From Candidatus Firestoneibacteriota bacterium (GTDB lineage Bacteria; Oederibacteriota; D2-FULL-39-29; CAIOVX01), in contig CAIOVX010000084.1 of the NCBI GenBank assembly GCA_903861835.1, positions 1-64,000 on the forward strand: a DNA stretch of 64,000 nt. The letters are read 5' to 3'. Of this stretch, positions 56,620 through 63,042 are shown piece after piece (position 1 is the stretch's first letter; each line of letters begins with the position of its first letter). The translations under genes and the position numbers were made by a program. The notes under the pieces were generated by a model. The model was not told where the DNA came from, did no database searches, and worked only from the letters and a program-made list of their open reading frames with translations.

Positions 56620-59319
56620 GTGCCGCCGTCGATCAGTCTCCTAAAATATCCTTTCAGGACGGTTGACGGCAAGGATCCTTTGTTGGCTCTGCTGATCCGG
56701 TTGCTTTCTGAAAACAAGAAAGTCTGTTTTATCGCGCCTTCCGAAAGAAGGGCAGATTTCATAAAGTCTGAGATTACAACGGACAAGTTTAGCGCCTACA
56801 GTCCGGACAGCCTTGCGCTCAAGCTCCTTGGCCGTACCGGCAATAAATTAATCAGCGAAGAACACCGCACGCTCTTCTTAATCAGTCTTCTCGATTCAAA
56901 TCCTGCGCTGTCAGGTTTTTTTGGCAAGACTCCCGGAACGCTTTCAATTCTGCTGGACCTGATAAATGACCTCAAGCTTTCGTTGCATCACAGGAACCTT
57001 CCTGCATTAAGAAAAACTATCAGCGAGCACCTCGCCGGTTCTGACCGCGTGCTTGAAAGGTCTATGGCCGCTGCCGAGATACTTGATGTATACTGCAAAG
57101 AACTCACAGTCGCAGGGGTTTCAGACAAGGCTGATCTGCCTATGCTTGCCGCCGCCGCAGTGAGCTCAGAAGACGTCGTTTTTGAACAGGTAGTCTTTGA
57201 CGGCTTCTATGACCTGCCTCCGGCCCAGAAAGAGTTTTTTACTGCAATAATAAATAAATCTTCCGGGGTGACAGCGGTAATTCGCCAGACCGCCGAGCAG
57301 GAAACACGTGACGCCGGAGAAAACGAGTTTTATGCTTTTACCAAAGAGTTCAAGGGCGCCAAAGAAGTTGCCGCCCTCAAAGGAGCCGCTCCGAGGTTTC
57401 CTTCCGGAGTCAAAGTGGCTAAAACAATGTCGCGTGAAGACGAGGTGAGATGGCAGGCAGCCGAAATTGTAAAACTCACTAAAGAAGGGAAGGTTGATCC
57501 GAAAGAAATAACCGTCACTTTTCCTTCAATGTACGCCTATTATCCTTATATCAAAAGAATATTTGGCGAAGCTAATATAGAGTTCAACTCGTCTTTTGAG
57601 TATGATCTTGCGACTTTTCCGCAAGTAAGCGCCGTTGTGAACCTGCTCGAATGTGTGCTTGAGGACTATCCAAGGCGCAGGCTCACGGAAGCGGTTACTT
57701 CGCCGCTCTTTACGGCTTTCTCCACTGAGGCCAAAGAAGTAATCGCATGCGCGTCAAGGGATGCCGGGATAATTTCCGGAGCAGCCAAATGGGCTCAGTT
57801 TTCAGCCAACCTTAATAAAAAAAGCGTGCGTGGCAGGTTTTACTCAGACAAGAGCGAGGAAGTTAAGAGAGTCGGAGAAGAAATAAATATTTTCATAGAA
57901 CGCTCAAAACCTGCGCAGGAAATGACACTCTCAGAGTTTGCGGATTATGTCCGCGCCATGCTAAAGCTCGCGGGCTGCGCTTTCGGCGGAAAGGGACCGC
58001 TTCTCGCGTTTGAATCTCTGCTTGCCTCAGTAGGCTCCTACAGCGGTTCCGGGGCCGGGAAAAAGCAAACTTTTAGTTATCTCTGCCGTGTTTTCATAGA
58101 CATGCTCAAGAAAGCAAAGTACGGGCCGAAAGGGGAGATTTCCGGCGTCAAGGTGCTCGGAATACTTGAAACCCGCGGAGTTGAGGCGCGCCATATTTTT
58201 TTTGGCGGACTAAATGACGGGGAGTTCCCCTTGCGACCAAAACAGGAGATGGTTGTCCCGGACAGGCTTAGGAAAAAACTGGGTCTGACCTCCTTTGAAA
58301 AGCGCATTGCTCTGCAAAGATTCCATTTCTACAGACTGCTGGAGACCCCGCTTGAGGACATTCATCTCTCCTACCCTGTTCAGGATAGCTCCAGATTGCT
58401 GCTCCCGAGCAATTTTCTTCCGGCGGAGCTTCCCGGATTTACTCTTTCACCTAATAAGGAACCGGCAGGAGGACCGCAAAAACCCCGGGAAAAAGAAACC
58501 GGGACTTCGGTTGCAGCGTTCCCCGAAAAAGTGTTAAAGGCATTTGCCCCTGAGATGTTTATTAGTGTAACTGCTTTTGATGCCTATATAAAATGTCCGC
58601 ACTCCTTTTACCTGGAGAAAATACTAAAGTTAAGGCCTTTTGAAGAACCTTCTTATGAAGTGGCCGGAGCAGACTATGGCAGCATAATGCACGACTCTAT
58701 GGAAGCGGCTGTCGTTGAGGGGGAGAAGACTTCGGAAGGGTTAAAAAAACTTCTGAAAGACGCCTTAGAAACGAGATTACTGGAAGAGTCCTTTCCTTCC
58801 TTTTGGAAGGATTTTATCAGGCAAAAGGTTGAGGTTGCGGCTTTTGCGATAGGAAAACAGGAAGAAGCTCTGTCAGCGGAATATGCTTATGTTTTATATA
58901 CTGAAAAAGCACTTTCAGGAGAGCTAATACCGGAAGTCTTGAAAGTGAAAGGGCGGGTTGACCGGGTCGACTGTTCAGGAAGAGACCTCCTCGTTATAGA
59001 TTATAAAACAGGCAGTCTGGCCGGAATCGCAGCAGGGCAGACCTCGCGATTTGAGAGCTTGCAGCTGCCTCTCTATGCGGCTCTGCTGGAAAAAGAGTAC
59101 CCGCAATATAAGGTCAAGGAACTTGCTGTTTTTGACCTTACTGCAGGGAAGTTAAAGAAGGTAAGAACAGAAACAATCGGCGAGATGATAAGTGAAGCAG
59201 TTTCGAAGGCAGGGAGAATAATTGAGTCCGTAAGAAAGGGAGAGTTTCCCCGCAATAGAAGCGAAAAGTGCCGGTTTTGCGGTTATGCCGGTTCCTGCGC
59301 CGGCACAGATTCTTATTGA
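56620..59319 (+). CDS. AddB-like PD-(D/E)XK nuclease-helicase-fold protein
   Basis: An 899-residue protein. The start is GTG at 56620, directly after the nagA stop. The N-terminal half has an inactive helicase-type fold similar to AddB/RexB (ITVTFPSMYAYYPYIKRIF, VKVLGILETRGVEARHIFFG, LSYPVQDSSR), but there is no Walker A (the start reads LKYPFRTVDGKDPLL). The C-terminal nuclease has RVDRVDCSGRDLLVIDYKTG, with four cysteines for an Fe-S cluster in CPHSFYLEKIL and CRFCGYAGSC. These are typical of AddB. It is expected to work with an AddA-type helicase in double-strand break repair; no such gene is in the window. Confidence 0.8.
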   Translation: MPPSISLLKYPFRTVDGKDPLLALLIRLLSENKKVCFIAPSERRADFIKSEITTDKFSAYSPDSLALKLLGRTGNKLISEEHRTLFLISLLDSNPALSGFFGKTPGTLSILLDLINDLKLSLHHRNLPALRKTISEHLAGSDRVLERSMAAAEILDVYCKELTVAGVSDKADLPMLAAAAVSSEDVVFEQVVFDGFYDLPPAQKEFFTAIINKSSGVTAVIRQTAEQETRDAGENEFYAFTKEFKGAKEVAALKGAAPRFPSGVKVAKTMSREDEVRWQAAEIVKLTKEGKVDPKEITVTFPSMYAYYPYIKRIFGEANIEFNSSFEYDLATFPQVSAVVNLLECVLEDYPRRRLTEAVTSPLFTAFSTEAKEVIACASRDAGIISGAAKWAQFSANLNKKSVRGRFYSDKSEEVKRVGEEINIFIERSKPAQEMTLSEFADYVRAMLKLAGCAFGGKGPLLAFESLLASVGSYSGSGAGKKQTFSYLCRVFIDMLKKAKYGPKGEISGVKVLGILETRGVEARHIFFGGLNDGEFPLRPKQEMVVPDRLRKKLGLTSFEKRIALQRFHFYRLLETPLEDIHLSYPVQDSSRLLLPSNFLPAELPGFTLSPNKEPAGGPQKPREKETGTSVAAFPEKVLKAFAPEMFISVTAFDAYIKCPHSFYLEKILKLRPFEEPSYEVAGADYGSIMHDSMEAAVVEGEKTSEGLKKLLKDALETRLLEESFPSFWKDFIRQKVEVAAFAIGKQEEALSAEYAYVLYTEKALSGELIPEVLKVKGRVDRVDCSGRDLLVIDYKTGSLAGIAAGQTSRFESLQLPLYAALLEKEYPQYKVKELAVFDLTAGKLKKVRTETIGEMISEAVSKAGRIIESVRKGEFPRNRSEKCRFCGYAGSCAGTDSY

Positions 59320-59344
59320 AGTGCAAAAGGGCTGGTTGTATAAT
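59316..59344 (+). promoter_or_regulatory. Promoter of small secreted beta-rich protein gene
   Basis: TTGAAG (59316-59321) and a perfect TATAAT (59339-59344) are 17 bp apart. The -35 overlaps the stop codon of the AddB-like gene. Confidence 0.8.
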
Positions 59345-59373
59345 AAAAACGATAAGTATTTGTAAAGGAGGAA

Positions 59374-59904
59374 ATGATGAAAAAGTTCTGGTTTTCTGCG
59401 ATAGTAAGTATTTTGATGTTCCTTGCGGTAGGCGCCGCGGCGAAGAGCACCACAATCCTGAATGTCAATAAGGGCGAACTGCCAGATGATTCCAGTGAGT
59501 GCAGCCCTTCTCTGACCGAAGAGAATGTAGCGAAAGAAGGCGAGTTTAGCATGAAAGTAGAATTCAACAAGGCCGGCTGGCTCGGGATGTTCAAACCCAA
59601 AAAGGGTTCGTGGACAGGGTTTAAAAAATTGAAATTCATTCTTGTCAATCCATCGGAAAGCGTCATAAAAGATGTCGGTTTTTGCGTGAAAGGCGCAAAA
59701 ATGACAAACACGCCCGAGAACAGGAAAGACTTTAAATTTGAGATACCGGCAGGCAAGAAAGAGTTTACACTTAATCTTGTCGGGGAAATCTGCAATGACG
59801 GAAAGTCCCCGCTTGACATCAATCAGGTGTATATCTGGAATTTCTGCAACTATACGGACCAGAAAGTGTCATTCTATGTCCAGAAGGTGTGGTTGGAAGA
59901 TTAA
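59374..59904 (+). CDS. Secreted beta-sandwich-like hypothetical protein
   Basis: A 176-residue protein with a clear signal peptide (KKFWFSAIVSILMFLAVGAA). The mature part is beta-rich: SMKVEFNKAGWLGMFKP, WTGFKKLKFILVNPSES, FEIPAGKKEFTLNLVGE, INQVYIWN, VSFYVQKVWLED. The pattern, with paired Trp residues and a strand that ends in the last line, resembles carbohydrate-binding jelly-roll domains, but this is only a fold impression. ATG at 59374 follows AAAGGAGGAA and is followed by a second ATG. It has its own strong promoter and terminator, so it is a monocistronic gene that may be well expressed. Confidence 0.7.
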   Translation: MMKKFWFSAIVSILMFLAVGAAAKSTTILNVNKGELPDDSSECSPSLTEENVAKEGEFSMKVEFNKAGWLGMFKPKKGSWTGFKKLKFILVNPSESVIKDVGFCVKGAKMTNTPENRKDFKFEIPAGKKEFTLNLVGEICNDGKSPLDINQVYIWNFCNYTDQKVSFYVQKVWLED

Positions 59905-59935
59905 TTTAAATACAAATATAGTAACGCGAATATAA

Positions 59936-59964
59936 AAAGGGCCTCTGAGAAGAGGCCCTTTTTT
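59936..59964 (+). terminator. Intrinsic terminator after the beta-sandwich protein gene
   Basis: AAGGGCCTCT pairs with AGAGGCCCTT around GAGA, followed by T residues. The AACGTT element starts right at its end. Confidence 0.92.
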
Positions 59965-60084
59965 GGTTTATAACGTTCATAACGTTTAAAACGTTCATAA
60001 CGTAAAAATAAACAGAATTTGTAGCGGTTTGCCACGGTTTGCATTTCGTTACAAACGTTAAGAACGTTAGTAACGTTATAAACC
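59965..60084. repeat. Inverted AACGTT element between convergent genes
   Basis: The left arm begins GGTTTATAACGTT and the right arm ends AACGTTATAAACC, with 9-bp units in each and a 40-bp centre. The right end is 10 bp from the stop codon of the minus-strand speE gene. Confidence 0.88.
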
Positions 60085-60094
60085 GCACTTAGTA

Positions 60095-60997
60095 TTATTT
60101 ATCTAACACATACTTCTTCAATTTCTCAAATTTATCGAACGATTTCTTGTCAGTGGAGACCCTTCCGAATTTCCTGTAAATTGACTCTTCTTCAGGCGTC
60201 GGTTCTAACAGATAACTTGTAGGCGTGAATTGCTCAAAGATATATCCTTTCTTCCTCATCTTTTGGAGGTTCTTCAGTATCCTGTCGTAGGAAAGCGGCG
60301 ATTTTGACGCCATCCTGTAAGTCCACCCCATCGCGAAGCAGGGCATATCCACTCTTGCCGTAAAGATGTTGGGGAATACAGCTTTAACTGTCTTAAAGAT
60401 AGTGGCGAAGGATTCAGGGAAGAGGACGAAATTATCCGTGTGGATAGAGAGAATTCCGCCTTTGTTTATTCTGTTTTCGCACACTTTGTAGAATTCTTTG
60501 GTGTAGAGCATTTTGGACGGTCCGTGCGGCTCCGTGAGATCTATTACCATAACATCGAACTTTTCTTCCGTGTCCTCGAGATAGGCGCGGGCATCCTGGT
60601 AAACTATCTCAATCCTTTTATCCTTGACCACTTTTTGTATTAGCGGATAGTATTTAATGCAGAAATCAACAACCCCTTTGTCTATTTCAACCATCAGGAT
60701 CCTTTTAAGCGAACTCCACTTTACGGCTTCTTCAAGCGCGTAGCAGTCTCCGCCGCCTACTATACAGATGCTCTCCGGGTTCTTATGCGCAAGTAGAGGC
60801 GCGTCTACCAGGTACTGGTGGTATTTGTTTTCGTCGCGCTCAGAGATTTGTATTTTGCCGTCCAGGAAAAGCAGTGTCCCGAAAGTTTCATTTTTAAAAA
60901 GTTCCATTGTCTGGAACGGCGTTTTTCCGTGATAGAGTTTTTTGCCGCCATAAATGTGTCCGAACTGGTCTGTTGTCCATTCTATTTTTTTCTGCAT
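60095..60997 (-). CDS. speE: Spermidine synthase-like polyamine aminopropyltransferase
   Basis: A 300-residue enzyme of the SpeE family. The N-terminal part has the substrate loop MELFKNETFGTLLFLDGKIQ. The cofactor site reads VGGGDCYALEEAVKW, where most SpeE proteins have GGGDGG. The catalytic segment is VIDLTEPHGPSKMLYTKEF, where most have DSTDPVGP. It transfers an aminopropyl group from decarboxylated S-adenosylmethionine to a diamine; the changed motifs mean the exact amine is uncertain. ATG at 60997 has GGGAGG upstream and its own promoter. No speD or speA is nearby. Confidence 0.85.
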   Translation of the reverse strand: MQKKIEWTTDQFGHIYGGKKLYHGKTPFQTMELFKNETFGTLLFLDGKIQISERDENKYHQYLVDAPLLAHKNPESICIVGGGDCYALEEAVKWSSLKRILMVEIDKGVVDFCIKYYPLIQKVVKDKRIEIVYQDARAYLEDTEEKFDVMVIDLTEPHGPSKMLYTKEFYKVCENRINKGGILSIHTDNFVLFPESFATIFKTVKAVFPNIFTARVDMPCFAMGWTYRMASKSPLSYDRILKNLQKMRKKGYIFEQFTPTSYLLEPTPEEESIYRKFGRVSTDKKSFDKFEKLKKYVLDK

Positions 60998-61021
60998 TTG
61001 TTTCCTCCCTTTTGGAACTGT

Positions 61022-61050
61022 ATTCTATACGGAAAACAGCGATAATTCAA
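61022..61050 (-). promoter_or_regulatory. Promoter of speE (minus strand)
   Basis: Read on the minus strand, TTGAAT and TAGAAT are separated by 17 bp. The predicted leader is about 18 bases, carrying the Shine-Dalgarno GGGAGG. Confidence 0.7.
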
Positions 61051-61149
61051 TATTTTTTCTGTGAAAAGGGAAGAAAGAAAAGGACGGGTTCGGGCTTTCT
61101 CTCTGCGATGAAAGGGTTAAGCGGCAAAGCGCGGCAAAACAAATAACCT

Positions 61150-61178
61150 TTGAAAGTGAATGACTAAAATGATACATT
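61150..61178 (+). promoter_or_regulatory. Promoter of GNAT-like gene
   Basis: TTGAAA (61150-61155) and TACATT (61173-61178) are 17 bp apart, with a TGA extension before the -10 box. The predicted start is about 25 bp before the ATG at 61211. Confidence 0.6.
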
Positions 61179-61210
61179 CAACTAAACGATAACTCTTGAC
61201 GGAGGGACAG

Positions 61211-62344
61211 ATGCCCGTAGAAATAAAAGTCGTAAAATCGGAAGAAGAACTTAATAAATTCGTGGATTTTGCCTGGCAGATCTACAAGGGTAATAAGTAC
61301 TGGATACCGAATTTGAAGTCTGAATACAGGAAGATGCTTACGCCCGGTAAATATCCCTTCTGGGACCACGCGGAACGCGAGCTCTTTATGGCCTATAAAG
61401 ACGGAAAACCGGCCGGCAGGGTTGCTGCCATCAGGGACAACAATCATGACAAGGAACACAATGAAAAAGCGGGCTTCTTCGGCTTCTATGAATGTATAGA
61501 CGATGTCGAAGTTTCAACGAAACTCCTGGAAACCGCGGCGCGCTGGCTGAAGGCGAAGAACTGCGAATATATGAGGGGCCCGGCTTCACCCAGTGTTAAC
61601 GACGAATACGGCTGGGTGCTGGAAGGCTTTGATATGGAACCGGCGGTGATGATGCCTTACAATCCCAGGTATTATCTGAAACAGGCGGAAGCCTTCGGCA
61701 TGAGGAAAGTTAAGGACCTTTACGCTTTCCATAAATGCTCGCTTACAGGCATACCCGAGCGCATTGAAAAGATGATGAAGAGGATAAAGAGAACCTCTCT
61801 ATTCAACATCAGGACGCTGGATATGAAGCATTTTGAGAGAGATGTTGCGATAATCAAGGATGTCTACAACAAGGCGTGGGAGAATAACTGGGGCGCGGTG
61901 CCTATGACCAAAGAAGAGATGGATCTTGCCGCGGAAGGTATGAAGCAGTTCTTTGACCCAAAACTTATCATAATTGCCGAAACAAAGGACGGGAACAAGC
62001 CCGCGGGAATCGCCATAACACTCCCGAACTTAAATGAAGTGCTCAAGCATGTAAACGGCTGCGACGGTATTATGGGGCTGGGCCTCCTCGGCTTGCTGAA
62101 GTTTTTGTGGTACAAACCGAAGATAAAGGGCTGCAGGGCGCTGATTGGCGGTTGCTTGAAAGAATACAGGCAGACAGGGCTTATCGCCGAGATATTTTAT
62201 GAGAGCGCGAAGAATGGCATAGAAAGATATGATTGGTGTGAACTTTCCTGGAACCTTGAGGATAATAGAATGGTCAATGATTTTGATGCTGAGCTCGGTT
62301 CTGTACTTTACAAGAAATATAGATTGTACCAGCTGCCTCTGTAA
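61211..62344 (+). CDS. GNAT-fold acyltransferase-like protein
   Basis: A 377-residue protein. ATG at 61211 is chosen with GACGGAGGGAC upstream; a TTG at 61196 overlaps the Shine-Dalgarno. The sequence begins with a small region (FVDFAWQIYKGNKYWIPNL) and has a GNAT-type fold: RELFMAYKDGKPAGRVAAIR and GFFGFYECIDD, then SPSVNDEYGWVLEGF and MMPYNPRYYLKQAE. The second half repeats the pattern (IIIAETKDGNKPAGIAITLP). It matches a widespread family of unknown substrate (YghO-like). No signal peptide. It is monocistronic, with a terminator at 62377. Confidence 0.8.
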   Translation: MPVEIKVVKSEEELNKFVDFAWQIYKGNKYWIPNLKSEYRKMLTPGKYPFWDHAERELFMAYKDGKPAGRVAAIRDNNHDKEHNEKAGFFGFYECIDDVEVSTKLLETAARWLKAKNCEYMRGPASPSVNDEYGWVLEGFDMEPAVMMPYNPRYYLKQAEAFGMRKVKDLYAFHKCSLTGIPERIEKMMKRIKRTSLFNIRTLDMKHFERDVAIIKDVYNKAWENNWGAVPMTKEEMDLAAEGMKQFFDPKLIIIAETKDGNKPAGIAITLPNLNEVLKHVNGCDGIMGLGLLGLLKFLWYKPKIKGCRALIGGCLKEYRQTGLIAEIFYESAKNGIERYDWCELSWNLEDNRMVNDFDAELGSVLYKKYRLYQLPL

Positions 62345-62376
62345 AAAATAAAATTGCGGCAATGAAATATTGAAAG

Positions 62377-62402
62377 GGCGCCGTCTTGGCGCCTTTTTTT
62401 TT
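62377..62402 (+). terminator. Intrinsic terminator after the GNAT-like gene
   Basis: GGCGCC (62377-62382) pairs with GGCGCC (62388-62393) around GTCTT, followed by nine T residues. Confidence 0.9.
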
Positions 62403-62469
62403 CTCCGGCTGCCTGAGCGGTGTCAGTAAAGCGCGCGCGCGAAAAAATGAAAATATTTTAATTTAACAC

Positions 62470-62498
62470 TTGTCAGTTGATGAAATTTGTTCTAATAT
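62470..62498 (+). promoter_or_regulatory. Promoter of the leader RNA / lysine-rich mini-gene unit
   Basis: TTGTCA (62470-62475) and TAATAT (62493-62498) are 17 bp apart. The transcript would begin near 62505 and end at the terminator 62767-62800. Confidence 0.7.
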
Positions 62499-62504
62499 GT
62501 ATGT

Positions 62505-62672
62505 GTGAGAACAAAAAATATAGCTCAGCAAAATCAAGTCCGCTTTTCAATTCCCGAAAAACAACATTGCTTATTTTAATTATAAATATTTAGGGCCGAA
62601 AGGCCTGAAGATGCTAGTGCCGTATCGTAACGGAGGTTGATTTACTTCGCTTGAACGGCAGAGGAGGTGTCT
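62505..62672 (+). promoter_or_regulatory. Structured leader RNA with alternative stems, unknown class
   Basis: It holds a GNRA-type hairpin, GGCC-GAAA-GGCC (62594-62605). Two pairings that exclude each other follow: the local stem CCGT/ACGG (62620-62633), or the longer TGCCGT/ACGGCA (62618-62623 with 62655-62660). The second ends directly at the Shine-Dalgarno GAGGAGGTG (62661-62669) of the mini-gene, as in translation-controlling switches. I matched it to no riboswitch family I know. Confidence 0.5.
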
Positions 62673-62729
62673 GTGGCTAAGAAAATAGCAAAGAAAACAA
62701 AGAAGACTGCAAAGAAGAAAAAGAAATAG
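62673..62729 (+). CDS. 18-residue lysine-rich peptide gene
   Basis: A GTG start with a very strong Shine-Dalgarno, GAGGAGGTG, 3-4 bp before it. The product reads VAKKIAKKTKKTAKKKKK (first residue Met in translation): 12 of 18 residues are Lys, in an AKK repeat like the tails of histone H1-type bacterial proteins. It lies alone between its own promoter and terminator. It could be a nucleic-acid-binding peptide, a leader peptide that measures lysine supply or ribosome speed, or the short coding part of a regulatory RNA. A truncated end of a longer AKK-rich protein is less likely, given the intact signals. Confidence 0.5.
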   Translation: MAKKIAKKTKKTAKKKKK

Positions 62730-62766
62730 GCTTCCGCTTGCGTAAAGCAGGTTTAGTGAAAGGAAA

Positions 62767-62800
62767 AGGGGTTACGGCTAGTCCGGAACCCCGTTTTCTT
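62767..62800 (+). terminator. Intrinsic terminator of the mini-gene unit
   Basis: GGGGTT (62768-62773) pairs with AACCCC (62787-62792), extended inside by CGG/CCG, followed by GTTTTCTT. It is 38 bp after the mini-gene stop. Confidence 0.85.
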
Positions 62801-62827
62801 GACAGGGCCTTAGAATAAACTAAGAGT

Positions 62828-63039
62828 GTTTGTAACGTGGGAACGTTTATCTTTCAGATGCCGGAGAAAACCTCACCCTTTAGGGTGAGGATGAATCCGG
62901 CATGAATAATATTAACACACCTATAAAGAGAAACTCCGGCCTTCAGGCCGCAGAGTTTCATAACGTTTTTAACGTAAGGCGCAGAAGCTAAAACGCGGTG
63001 TACGTTATAAACGTTAAGAACGTTATGAACGTTATAAAC
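62828..63039. repeat. Inverted AACGTT element with nested hairpins
   Basis: The outer arms are AACGTT units (62828-62850 and 62997-63039). Inside lie a two-level hairpin at 62858-62903, with ATGCCGGA/TCCGGCAT outside and CCTCACCC/GGGTGAGG inside, and a second hairpin at 62931-62958 with CGGCC/GGCCG. The outer hairpin arms recall the palindrome of the 74-bp units. The right end is 3 bp from the stop codon of the minus-strand DUF2156 gene. It fills most of the 313-bp gap from 62730 to 63042. Confidence 0.82.
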
Positions 63040-63042
63040 TAA

